A DNA stretch of 64,000 nucleotides from Cichorium intybus (Eukaryota; Streptophyta; Magnoliopsida; Asterales; Asteraceae), in NCBI GenBank assembly GCA_023525715.1, contig CM042010.1, positions 84,321,894 to 84,385,893 of the forward strand. The letters are read 5' to 3'. The notes below the pieces were generated by a model. It ran no database searches. It was not told the DNA's origin and saw only the letters and a list, made by a program, of their open reading frames with translations. Positions 48,667 through 58,472 of this stretch are shown here, one piece after another. A program made the translations under genes and the position numbers. Numbering within the stretch: the stretch's first letter is position 1; each line of letters opens with the position of its first letter.

Positions 48667-48784
48667 ATAACAAAAATAAATGATGAGTTATGAACACAAT
48701 TTTAATAAAAGTGACTCGGAGAAAAACTTCATTAAGAAAGAAAAACATTACAATAAAAAATTAAAAACATTTTACAAAAGGAAA

Positions 48785-49867
48785 CTAGTTTTCTAGGATG
48801 TCTAAATCATTGCAATAGTCAAGAGTGTTTAGTTCAATGTTTCCTAGATCAACACCATCGATGAGGTTGACTTCTTTCCCCTTTCCTTTAATGGAATCTT
48901 GGTAAAGTTTACAAAGATGGGGATCTGTACGACAGGTCCTTGACCAATGACCTGTGCTACCACATCTATAACAAGAACCTCCAGGGTTCTGTGATGTTCC
49001 GGCATCATTTCTTTTTTCTTGTGGTTGGACATTATTTCCTTGTGGAGTGTGTTGATTATTGTTTCTTTGACCACGCCCACGGTTATAAGGATGACCGCGT
49101 CCACGACCCTGAGTATAACCGCGCCCAAAATTTTGGTTTTGGTTAAAATGGTCTCGACCGCGACCACGGCCTCGTCCACGACCACGACCACGTCCTCGTC
49201 CATATGAATTATTTCTTGGTTCATAAGTGATAGTAGCATTTGCTTCAGGAAGTGCTACTGAACCTGTTGGACGGGACTGGTGGTTCTTTATTAATAGTTC
49301 ATTATTTTGTTCAGCAACAAGGAGAAGTGTATTAAGCTCAGAATATTTTTTGAGCTTTTGCATACGATATTGTTGTTGCAATGTCATATTCGATGCATGG
49401 AATGTGGAGAGAGTTTTCTCCAACATTGAAGCATCAGAAACATCTTCCCCACAAAATTTTAGTTGTGAACATATCCGAAATAATGCGGAATTATAGTCAT
49501 GTACCTTTTTGAAGTCTTGAAACCTCAACGATAACCATTCAGCCCTAGCACTTGGAAGTATAACTTCCTTTTGGTGGTCAAATCTTTCTTTTAAGCTTTT
49601 CCAAAGAGTGCTAGGATCAGTGGTATTGAGGTATTCATACATCAACATTTCATCGATATGTTTGCGAAGGAAAATTATTGCACGTGCTTTATCTTGCGAC
49701 GTGCACTTATTTTTTTCTTTTATAGTTTCAGATAAATCCATGGACTCAAGATGCATCGTAACATCTATAGTCCAAAGCATGTAGTTCTTTCCGCTGACTT
49801 CAAGAGCGGTAAAGTCAAGCTTTGCAATGTTCGACATATTGTAGTTCCTAAGAAAAATAAAACTCAT
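48785..49867 (-). CDS. copia Gag of G1 (360 aa), intact
   Basis: N-terminal motif 'SGKNYMLWTIDVTMHL' (DUF4219-like) at about 24-40, UBN2-type region to about 190, an Arg-Gly repeat tract (RGRGRGRGRGRG) at about 222-265, and the zinc knuckle CYRCGSTGHWSRTC at about 297-310 (CX2CX4HX4C). It would form the particle and bind element RNA. An upstream ATG-to-ATG choice exists (MSFIFLRNYNMSN, the second Met is 10 codons in). Ends DILEN-stop. The gag frame is separate from pol. Confidence 0.95.
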   Translation of the reverse strand: MSFIFLRNYNMSNIAKLDFTALEVSGKNYMLWTIDVTMHLESMDLSETIKEKNKCTSQDKARAIIFLRKHIDEMLMYEYLNTTDPSTLWKSLKERFDHQKEVILPSARAEWLSLRFQDFKKVHDYNSALFRICSQLKFCGEDVSDASMLEKTLSTFHASNMTLQQQYRMQKLKKYSELNTLLLVAEQNNELLIKNHQSRPTGSVALPEANATITYEPRNNSYGRGRGRGRGRGRGRGRDHFNQNQNFGRGYTQGRGRGHPYNRGRGQRNNNQHTPQGNNVQPQEKRNDAGTSQNPGGSCYRCGSTGHWSRTCRTDPHLCKLYQDSIKGKGKEVNLIDGVDLGNIELNTLDYCNDLDILEN

Positions 49868-50513
49868 TAAATTTGTCGTTTAAAGGTGGGGATGGGTTTT
49901 ACTATTTTTATTATAGTTACAAACATAATTAAATAGATGAATCTTCTCAAATTCATTTTATTTTAAAATTTAAAATTTTATTTTTTTAATCGGTTGCACA
50001 AACAGAACAAATACGCATAAATAAACGTTAGTATACATAAATAGATGTCAGAGCATGAATAATAGTTAGTATACATAAATAAATGTTAGTATGCGTAAAT
50101 AAATGTTAGTTTGCATAAATAAATGTTAGTTGCCGTAAATAAACGTTAGTTTGCATAAATAAACGTTAGTTGCCATAAATAAACATTAGTTTGCATAAAT
50201 AAACGTTAGTATACATAAATAAATGTTAGTTGCATAAATAAAAATTAGTATGCGATAACAAAAGTTAGTTTGCAATAATAAATGTTAATGAAGCGTAAAT
50301 AAAATTAGAATAAGAAATGAACTTCGTTAGTAGTCATAACGTCAATGATAAATAAGAAAAGAAATTTGTTAGTAGTCATAACTTCGAGAATAAAATGTTG
50401 TTTTTTTTTTCGTTGTCGTTGTTATTATTATTATTATTAATTAACATTCTAGTTTTGATGAAATTACATACCTTGACTAAGATCGATGTGTCTTTTAATC
50501 GCCTTCGTTAGAG
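49868..50513 (-). other. leader of G1 with 20-bp tandem repeats
   Basis: Between the primer-binding site and gag lies about 0.65 kb without coding. About 50021-50300 is an array of a 20-bp unit close to taaataaacgttagtttgca (about 13 copies, with variants). The same array is in H. Confidence 0.88.
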
Positions 50514-50529
50514 CCTCGTGCTGATAACG
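50514..50529 (-). promoter_or_regulatory. primer-binding site of G1
   Basis: On the minus strand CGTTATCAGCACGAGG follows the 5' LTR directly. It differs from the TGGTATCAGAGC site used by the other copia elements here, implying a different priming tRNA or internal tRNA site. Confidence 0.82.
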
Positions 50530-50794
50530 TGTTATAAATTCAGCGTTACCACGACAATTATGAACAAACTAAAAACTAGAATATAGATGAAGAAAGAAAG
50601 AAAGCTTGAGAGCTTGGAGAGAGTAGAGAGAGTTTATATCACTTGTGAAAGAGTTGATATGAGATGCCTTTTCCTCCTTACATTGATGGTCTATTTATAC
50701 TACCAAATTTACTATTCAAATATAGTTGTTTAATTGGTAAATGGAAGGTGATGACAAAGTGATTACATAATTATGTCATTCACCAATTACTTGT

Positions 50795-50798
<4 letters not shown>
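50530..50798 (-). repeat. 5' LTR of G1 (269 bp)
   Basis: On the plus strand from TGTTATAAATTC to TTGTAACA. Same length as the 3' LTR and nearly identical (ggtgat and tgatatgagatgc blocks shared; a few differences such as cctttt against cattttc). Confidence 0.95.

Positions 50799-50874
<76 letters not shown>
50799..50874. repeat. TA microsatellite between inverted elements G1 and H
   Basis: Thirty-eight TA dinucleotides join the 5' LTRs of two oppositely oriented copies of one element. Confidence 0.97.
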
Positions 50875-50879
<5 letters not shown>

Positions 50880-51143
50880 CAAGTAATTGGTGAATGACAT
50901 AATTATGTAATCACTTTGTCATCACCTTCCATTTACCAATTAAACAACTATATTTGAATAGTAAATTTGGTAGTATAAATAGACCATCAATGTAAGGAAG
51001 AAAAGGCATCTCATATCAACTCTTTCACAAGTGATATAAACTCTCTCTACTCTCTCCAAGCTCTCAAGCTTTCTTTCTTTCTTCATCTATATTCTAGTTT
51101 TTAGTTTGTTCATAATTGTCGTGGTAACGCTGAATTTATAACA
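50875..51143 (+). repeat. 5' LTR of H (269 bp)
   Basis: It starts tattacaagtaattgg (TG changed to TA) and ends TTATAACA. TATA box tataaata at 50974-50981. Confidence 0.93.
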
Positions 51144-51159
51144 CGTTATCAGCACGAGG
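51144..51159 (+). promoter_or_regulatory. primer-binding site of H
   Basis: CGTTATCAGCACGAGG, identical to that of G1. Confidence 0.82.
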
Positions 51160-51846
51160 CTCTAACGAAGGCGATTAAAAGACACATCGATCTAATCAAG
51201 GTATGTAATTTCATCAAAACTAGTATGTTAATTAACAATAATAATAATAACAACGATAACGAAAAAAAAAAACAACATTTTATTCTCGAAGTTATGACTA
51301 CTAAAAAATTTCTTTTCTTATTTATCCTTGACGTTATGACTACTAACGAAGTTCATTTCTTATTCTAAATTTACTTACGCTTTATTAACATTTATTATTG
51401 CAAACTAACTTTTGTTATCGCATACTAATTTTTATTTATGCAACTAACATTTATTTATGTATACTAACGTTTATTTATGCAAACTAACGTTTATTTACGG
51501 CAACTAACGTTTATTTATGCAAACTAACGTTTATTTACGGCAACTAACATGTATTTATGCAAACTAACATTTATTTACGCATACTAACATTTATTTATGT
51601 ATACTAATGCATATTTATATAAACTAATGTTTATTTACGCACACTAACATTTATTTATGTATACTAACTATTATTCATGCTCTGACATCTATTTATATAT
51701 ACTAACGTTTATTTATGCGCAACAGATTAAAAATAAAATTTTAAATTTTAAAATAAAAGGAATTTAAGAAGATTCATCTATTTAATTATGTTTATAACTA
51801 TAATAAAAATAGTAAAACCCATCCCCACCTTTAAACGACAAATTTA
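51160..51846 (+). other. leader of H with 20-bp tandem repeats
   Basis: The array at about 51376-51718 is built of units close to aactaacgtttatttatgca, roughly 16 copies with single-base variants. Copy number and order differ somewhat from G1. Confidence 0.88.
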
Positions 51847-52929
51847 ATGAGTTTTATTTTTCTTAGGAACTACAATATGTCAAACATTGCAAAGCTTGAA
51901 TTTACCGCTCTTGAAGTCAGCGGAAAGAACTACATGCCTTGGACTATAGATGTTACGATGCATCTTGAGTCCATGGATTTATCTGAAACTATAAAAGAAA
52001 AAAATAAGTGCACGTCGCAAGATAAAGCACGTGCAATAATTTTCCTTCGCAAACATATCGATGAAATGTTGAGGTATGAATACCTCAATACCACTGATCC
52101 TAGCACTCTTTGGAAAAGCTTAAAAGAAAGATTTGACCACCAAAAGGAAGTTATACTTCCAAGTGCTAGGGCTGAATGGTTATCGTTGAGGTTTCAAGAC
52201 TTCAAAAAGGTACATGACTATAATTCCGCATTATTTCGGATATGTTCACAACTAAAATTTTGTGGGGAAGATGTTTTTGATGCTTCAATGTTGGAGAAAA
52301 CTCTCTCCACATTCCATGCATCGAATATGACATTGCAACAACAATATCGTATGCAAAAACTCAAAAAATATTCTGAGCTTAATACACTTCTCCTTGTTGC
52401 TGAACAAAATAATGAACTATTAATAAAGAACCACCAGTCCCGTCCAACAGGTTCAGTAGCACTTCCTGAAGCAAATGCTACTATCACTTATGAACCAAGA
52501 AATAATTCATATGGACGAGGACGTGGTCGTGGTCGTGGACGAGGCCGTGGTCGTGGTCGAGACCATTTTAACCAAAACCAAAATTTTGGGCGCGGTTATA
52601 CTCAGGGTCGTGGACGCGGTCATCCTTATAACCGTGGGCGTGGTCAAAGAAACAATAATCAACACACTCCACAAGGAAGTAATGTCCAACCACAAGAAAA
52701 AAGAAATGATGCCGGAACATCACAGAACCCCGGAGGTTCTTGTTATAGATGTGGTAGCACAGGTCATTGGTCAAGGACCTATCGTACAGATCCCCATCTT
52801 TGTAAACTTTACCAAGATTCCATTAAAGGAAAGGGGAAAGAAGTCAACCTCATCGATGGTGTTGATCTAGGAAACATTGAACTAAACACTCTTGACTTTT
52901 GCAATGATTTAGACATCCTAGAAAACTAG
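51847..52929 (+). CDS. copia Gag of H (360 aa), zinc knuckle damaged
   Basis: Open over the full length and almost the same as the G1 Gag. The knuckle reads CYRCGSTGHWSRTY: the last zinc-binding Cys (TGT) is Tyr (TAT, 52780-52782). Other changes against G1 include Ser to Phe in 'EDVFDAS'. Capsid parts look unaffected, but RNA binding by nucleocapsid would be impaired. Confidence 0.92.
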   Translation: MSFIFLRNYNMSNIAKLEFTALEVSGKNYMPWTIDVTMHLESMDLSETIKEKNKCTSQDKARAIIFLRKHIDEMLRYEYLNTTDPSTLWKSLKERFDHQKEVILPSARAEWLSLRFQDFKKVHDYNSALFRICSQLKFCGEDVFDASMLEKTLSTFHASNMTLQQQYRMQKLKKYSELNTLLLVAEQNNELLIKNHQSRPTGSVALPEANATITYEPRNNSYGRGRGRGRGRGRGRGRDHFNQNQNFGRGYTQGRGRGHPYNRGRGQRNNNQHTPQGSNVQPQEKRNDAGTSQNPGGSCYRCGSTGHWSRTYRTDPHLCKLYQDSIKGKGKEVNLIDGVDLGNIELNTLDFCNDLDILEN

Positions 52930-53045
52930 TTTCCTTTTGTAACATGTTTTTAATTTTTTATTGTAATGTTTTTCTTTCTTAATGAAGTTTTTTCGAGTCA
53001 CTTTTATTAAAATTGTGTTCATAACTCATCATTTATTTTTCTTAT

Positions 53046-56000
53046 ATGAAGTTCAAAATGAGTTCAACTGGAGCACAAAACCAAGGAAATCTTGGCGAAC
53101 TCTTAATAATTGATTGTGGTACCACACACACCATCTTGAAAACAAAGAAATATTTTTCCACACTAAAACCCGTAAAAGGGCACATAAATACAATATCAGG
53201 TCCTGTAGACTTGATTGTAGGAGCAGGAAATGCTTGTTTCATATTACCTAATGGTACGAAGTTTGTAATCAGTAATGCGTTATTTTCCCCAAAGTCAAAT
53301 AGAAATTTATTGGGTTTTAATGATATATATCTTAACGGATATGACACATTCACCAAAACAATAGGAAACAAGAAATATATGTTTATAATAAATGAAAACC
53401 ATATATTTGAGAAATTACCACAATTTGATTCTGGTTTACATTTTACATATATAAATATAGTTGAGTCAAATTTGGTGGTTAAAGAAAAATTTTGTGATCC
53501 TAGAATATTTAGTTTGTGGCATGACAGGCTGGGCTATCCAGGATTAACAATGATGTGCCGAATAATTGAAAATACATTTGGGCATCCATTGAAGGATCAG
53601 AAGTTCCCTCAAATAGGTAATAAGAACCTGTGTATTTCTTGTTCCCTTGGGAAATTAATTACAAGACCTTCACCAATGAAAGTTGAAAGGGAATCACCTA
53701 GATTTCTAGAAAGAATTCAAGGAGACATATGTGGACCAATTCATCCACCTTCTGGACCATTTAAATACTTTATGGTCTTAATAGATGCATCAACTAGATG
53801 GTCTCATGTTTGCCTATTATCAACTCGTAACATGGCATTCGCAAAATTCCTAACTTAGATTATTAAACTGAGAGCACATTTTCCTGATTATAACATCAAT
53901 AAAGTAAGACTTGATAATGCAGGTGAGTTTACGTCTCAAGTATTTAATGATTATTGTATGTCTATAGGAATTACTGTTGAGCATCCAGTTGCACATGTAC
54001 ACACTCAAAATGGTTTAGCAGAATCACTGATTAAACGTCTCCAATTAATAGCTAGACCATTAATAATGAGAACAAAACTTCCTGTTTCCATATGGGGTCA
54101 TGCAATTTTACATGCTGCATCACTGATTCGTATGAGACCAAGTGCATATCATACACATTCTCCCCTTCAACTTGTTTCTAGAAAACAACCAGATATATCC
54201 CACCTTAAAATTTTTGGAAGTGCAGTATATGTTCCTATTGCTCCACCACAACGTAAAAAAATGGGTCCTCAAAGGAGGTTAGGAATATATGTTGGTTTTG
54301 AAACAAATTCAATAATAAGATATCTTGAACCTTTGACAGGTGATATGTTTACAGCACGTCTTGCTGATTGCCATTTCAATGAAGAAAATTTCCCAACGCT
54401 TGGGGCAGAAATGAAAACCAAAGAAAAGAATGTTTCATGGTATGAACCTTCTTTATCATATCTTGATCCCCGTACACAAGAATGTGAGATGGGTGTTCAA
54501 AAAATAATACATTTGCAAGAAGTTGCAAATCAATTACCTGATGCATTTACTGATACAAAAAGAGTTACTAAATCATATATACCTGCTGTTAACGCTCCAG
54601 CTCGAATTGAACTCCCAGATAGACAATCTAATAAAAAAAGTAACTCAAGAATCCAAAGCACGCCTGAAGCGTGGAAGGCCATTTGGTTCTAAGGATGCAA
54701 ATCCTAGAAAAAAAAAGAGGAATGGAAAATATGTTTGAGCATAATGAAAGTATTCATGAAGAAACACAAAATAACATTACTTCCCCAGTTGAGGAAATAA
54801 ATGATAAGGAGATTGAAATTAATTATGGTCATATAAAAATAGTAAGGAGCCAATATAAATTAGAAGATATAATATTTTCTTATTCAGTTGCATGCAATAT
54901 TATCAATGAGGATCCAGAACCACAATCTGTCATTGAATGCCAAAATAGGCAGGATTGGGGTAAATGAAAAGAGGCCATGCAAGCTAAATTAACGTCTCTC
55001 AATAACAGAAAGGTTTTTGGACCTATTATACTCACACCTGGAGTTGTGAAACCATTGGGATACAGATGGATTTTTATACGAAAAAGAAATGAGAAAAATG
55101 AAATTGTGAGATACAAAGCCAGGCTCGTTGCTCAGGGTTTTTTTTCAAAGGCCAGGAATCGATTATGAAGAAACATATTCTCTTGTTATGGATGCAATCA
55201 CTTTCAGATATTTAATAAGTCTAGCAGTTTCTGAAAATTTAGATATGCATCTTATGGATGTTGTTACTGCTTACTTATATGGATCACTTGACAGTGATAT
55301 ATATATGAAAATCCCCGAAGGATTTAAAATGCCAGAAGCATTAAGTGCAAAACCCAAACAAATGTATTCTATGAAACTGCAAAGATCATTGTATGGGTTA
55401 AAGCAATCTGGACGTATGTGGTACAATCGTCTAAGTGATTACTTAATAAGCAAAGGCTATAAAAACAATACTATTTGTCCGTGTGTATTTATTAAGAAAA
55501 CAACATCTGGATATGTGATTATAGCCGTCTATGTTGATGATCTGAACATTATTGGGACGAATAAAGAAATCCTTGAAGTGATTGAATTTTTAAAGAAAGA
55601 ATTTGAAATGAAAGACCTTGGGAAAACCAAATATTGTCTTGGTTTACAGATTGAGCATATGCCAAATGGGATACTTGTCCATCAATCGAACTATACAGAA
55701 AGGGTCTTGAAACGTTTTAATATGGATAAAGCCAAACCTTTAAGCTCTCCAATGATTGTTAGATCACTAAATATTGACAAAGATCCATATCGCCCTTGTG
55801 AGGAAAATGAAGAAATTCTTGGTCCAGAAGTACCATATCTTAATGCAATTGGAGCTCTTATGTATCTTACTAATTGTACTAGACCTGACATTTCTTTTGC
55901 AGTAAATCTATTAGCAAGATTTAGTTCATCTCCAACAAAAAGACACTGGAATGGAATCAAGCACATATTACGATACCTTCGCAGAACTACTGATTTAGGT

Positions 56001-56528
56001 TTATTTTTTCCTAATAGTTCAAAACAAGGCTTGATTGGTTATGAAGATGCAGGTTACTTGTCTGATCCTCATAAAGCTAGATCTCAAACTGGATATGTAC
56101 TCATGAATGGAGGTACTGCAATATCTTGGCGTTCTCAAAAGCAAACACTCGTCGCCACATCTTCAAATCATGCAGAAGTAATTGCTCTAAATGAAGCTAG
56201 TAGAGAATGTTCATGGTTAAGATCGATGACACAACTTATCCTGACTTCTTGTGGAATTGATAAAGATAAATCTCCAACCTTAATCTATGAAGATAATGCA
56301 GCATGTGTCGCTCAAATGAAAGAAGGGTACATCAAAAGCGACAGGACAAAACATATTCCTCCAAAGTTTTTTGAATACACTCAAGAGCGTATAAAGAATC
56401 AACAGATTGAACTAAAATATGTTCAATCTAGCAACAATGCAGCAGATCTTTTCACAAAGGCACTTCCTACCAAGATTTTTAGAAAACATGTTCATGGTAT
56501 TGGAATGAGACATCTGCATAATACATAA
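53046..56528 (+). pseudogene. copia Pol of H, broken
   Basis: Same domain order as G1 Pol. Breaks seen by comparison with G1: Gln to TAG at 53856-53858 (in integrase); an extra A in the run at 54632-54639; an extra base in the A run at 54707-54716; Trp to TGA at 54965-54967 (start of RT); an extra T in the run at 55138-55145. The RT and RNase H beyond (55128-56528) are open, with YVDD and all four RNase H acidic residues retained. Not translatable as one protein. Confidence 0.94.
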
Positions 56529-56678
56529 TGGTCATTAGATATCTAAATGAGGGGGAGTCAACTAGACACTGCACTCTTTTTCCCTTCGCTAAAGTTTTTT
56601 CCCACTGGGTTTTCTTTAGCAAGGTTTTTAATGAGGCAGTACTTCAAAGTTGAACTCTGATGTAGAATGATGTCATTC

Positions 56679-56687
56679 AAGGGGGAG
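56679..56687 (+). promoter_or_regulatory. polypurine tract of H
   Basis: aagggggag directly before the 3' LTR. Its duplicate is at 60170-60178. Confidence 0.9.
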
Positions 56688-56956
56688 TGTTACAAGTAAT
56701 TGGTGAATGACATAATTATGTAATCATTTTGTCATCACCTTCCATTTACCAATTAAACAACTATATTTGAATAGTAAATTTGGTAGTATAAATAGACCAT
56801 CAATGTAAGGAAGAAAATGCATCTCATATCAACTCTTTCACAAGTGATATAAACTCTCTCTACTCTCTCCAAGCTCTCAAGCTTTCTTTCTTTCTTCATC
56901 TATATTCTAGTTTTTAGTTTGTTCATAATTGTCGTGGTAACGCTGAATTTATAACA
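56688..56956 (+). repeat. 3' LTR of H (269 bp)
   Basis: TGTTACAAG to TTATAACA; the termini are intact here, unlike the 5' LTR. Confidence 0.95.
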
Positions 56957-56978
56957 TATATATATATATATATATATA
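56957..56978. repeat. TA microsatellite between H and Helitron
   Basis: Eleven TA units separate the H LTR from the Helitron CTAG end. Duplicate at 60448-60469. Confidence 0.95.
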
Positions 56979-58472
56979 CTAGCGGCATACCCGCGCGATG
57001 CGGCGGCGTCGAATAATTTCTTTCGCCGAGTATATTCGAATGTCGATTAGTTTCTTGTGGTATGATTTTTTTAGGCAACATAAACATGCCAAAAATTACG
57101 AAGTTGTAGGATTACGGGGGAAATATACGTCGAGACAAATTTCACCCAAATGTTTTAAAAAGAACCTGCCATATTCAAAAGTTTATGAGGTACTCGCATG
57201 ATGTTGCGGTGGAAAAGTTCGTTTTGACGAATAGTTTTATGTACGATGCGGCGGAGACGATAGTTCGTTTCTGCGTATAGTTTTCAAGCGGCGATTTGTT
57301 TATTTGACAATTAGATTTTGTTCAGCAAATTATTTTCAAGAGCAAATAATATATCGGCAAATACGATTACCATTTAAACATATATTTATCAATAATAGTT
57401 ACACAAAGTTGTATTTTACATATCACGGAAAACTTCTTGATACACCACGTTCTTTGTATAAACTTATTGATACACCACGTTCCTATCATCTTCTGCTTCG
57501 TCAAAACTGTAGTACACATTTTCCTTTCCACAAAATCTATCAATCAATTGATCATTAACCAAAAAAAGAAAAGAAAAGAATAACCAAAATATTTTCCAAA
57601 ACCTCTTGCTTAAATTATATATATCGTTTACACATGGGTATCTAAAAAAGCGCTTTTTTGGTTTCTTTTCATTCAATTAGAAATAGATATCGAAATGAAT
57701 TACAAATGGAAAGTATAAATTAAAATATTTTTAATCAATCAAATAAGATAAAAAGTTTTTCCTTAGTCAAACGTATCAAACTGACCTAATTCACGTTTCC
57801 AATTCCTAACCTAATTCACACTTTCTCTTTGCAGCCGCACATCTTATTTCCTCCAAAGACCTGCCGGCGACTTCAACCATTTGGCCGGCGACTTCAACCC
57901 TTTGGCCGGCGGCTCCTCCCTTGAGTCATCCGACCTCCACGCCTCCCTCTTCAGCCGGTGTAAGCTCCGATCCAGAAAAGTTCCACATCCGAACGGCTCC
58001 TCCCTTGAGTCATCCGACCTCCACGCCTCCCTCTTCAGCCGGCGATGACCTCCCTACCGACCGCTACCTTCTTGAGCTTCCATACCGACTGCTACCCTCC
58101 TTGATCTTCCATTCATCTGCTAGCCGCCATAACCATCGGAACCTAAAACCAATTCATCCGATTCAGCCGGCGATACCTTGGTGCTAGTTCCGCCTCCGAT
58201 TCATCCGACTATTTCAAGGTCTCCTTCTCCTTCTAAAGACCACAGATCGGTTTCTGTTTCAAGGTCTCCTTCTCCTTCTCCGATTGAAGTTGCACTCAAA
58301 TCCCTCACCTTCGAGATCCGTCTCTCTTTTGGATCTGATTTATGTTTCTCTTTTGGATCTAATTTGACAGATGTGAGATCCGCCTCCTTGTCCTCCGACC
58401 TTGCTCCGAGCAGTTAAGACTCATGTTTATTTTTCGATTAAAATTAGTCTTCATTTAATCATTTTCTGTTTT
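56979..58472 (-). mobile_element. truncated Helitron copy (3' part), in duplication unit 1
   Basis: The first 1494 bp, read from the CTAG end, of the complete Helitron at 60470-63273, cut at the duplication junction inside the element. Confidence 0.8.
57911..58417 (+). other. GC-richer exon-like segment inside the Helitron (copy 1)
   Basis: A Pro/Ser-rich frame (57921-58187: 'SHPTSTPPSSAG' twice) arises from a 47-bp direct repeat (57911-57957 and 57995-58041, 84-bp period), followed by an overlapping frame to 58417. Its base composition is clearly different from the surrounding AT-rich DNA and it lies opposite to the Helitron strand. I read it as a captured host-gene fragment, perhaps a 5' exon/UTR; no domain is recognised. 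Preceded by 'ctctttgcag', a possible 3' splice site (about 57826-57835). Duplicate at 61402-61908. Confidence 0.45.

Larger units (their letters stand above)
44759..50798 (-). mobile_element. copia element G1 (Ale-like), complete with intact gag and pol (6040 bp)
   Basis: Two 269-bp LTRs, PPT, long pol frame, gag frame, repeat-rich leader and a primer-binding site, all reading right to left. Both flanks are TA microsatellite (tatat on each side, which is not informative as a TSD). It is the only element in the window whose proteins are all open. A second copy, H, lies in inverted orientation just to the right, separated by 76 bp of TA. Lineage call (Ale/Retrofit) is based on short LTRs and the TTATCAGCACGA primer site and is tentative. 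Confidence 0.93.
50875..56956 (+). mobile_element. copia element H, second copy of the G1 family, pol broken (6082 bp)
   Basis: Co-linear with G1 but on the plus strand: LTR, primer site, repeat leader, gag, pol, PPT, LTR. Gag is open but its zinc knuckle has lost a Cys; pol has two stops and three homopolymer frameshifts. The LTR starts TA rather than TG. Its 3' third (from 54982) is part of the 3491-bp tandem duplication. Confidence 0.95.
54982..58472. repeat. tandem duplication, unit 1 (3491 bp)
   Basis: It runs from inside H pol (agctaaattaacgtctc) through the H 3' LTR, the TA tract and the first 1.5 kb of the Helitron. Unit 2 follows directly. By eye only three substitutions separate the units (55701/59192, 55883/59374, 58197/61688). 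The junction shows 2 bp (AG) of microhomology. Confidence 0.96.

Noticed and set aside
48844..49239. Overlapping 131-codon frame (Val-rich) inside gag of G1 and its twin in H
   Set aside because: It is a shadow of the Arg-Gly repeat of gag in another frame; its conservation in H simply follows the near-identity of the elements.
50021..50300. 20-bp repeat array as a CRISPR array
   Set aside because: Units are directly adjacent without unique spacers, in a plant retrotransposon leader.
53856..53858. Stop in H pol as a programmed readthrough signal
   Set aside because: G1 has CAG there and H carries four further lesions in pol, so it is ordinary decay.
57921..58187. Pro/Ser-rich 88-codon frame as an intact protein gene
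   Set aside because: It stems from a 47-bp repeat, has no stop-to-start context of a real gene, and lies in a Helitron; kept only as a possible captured fragment.
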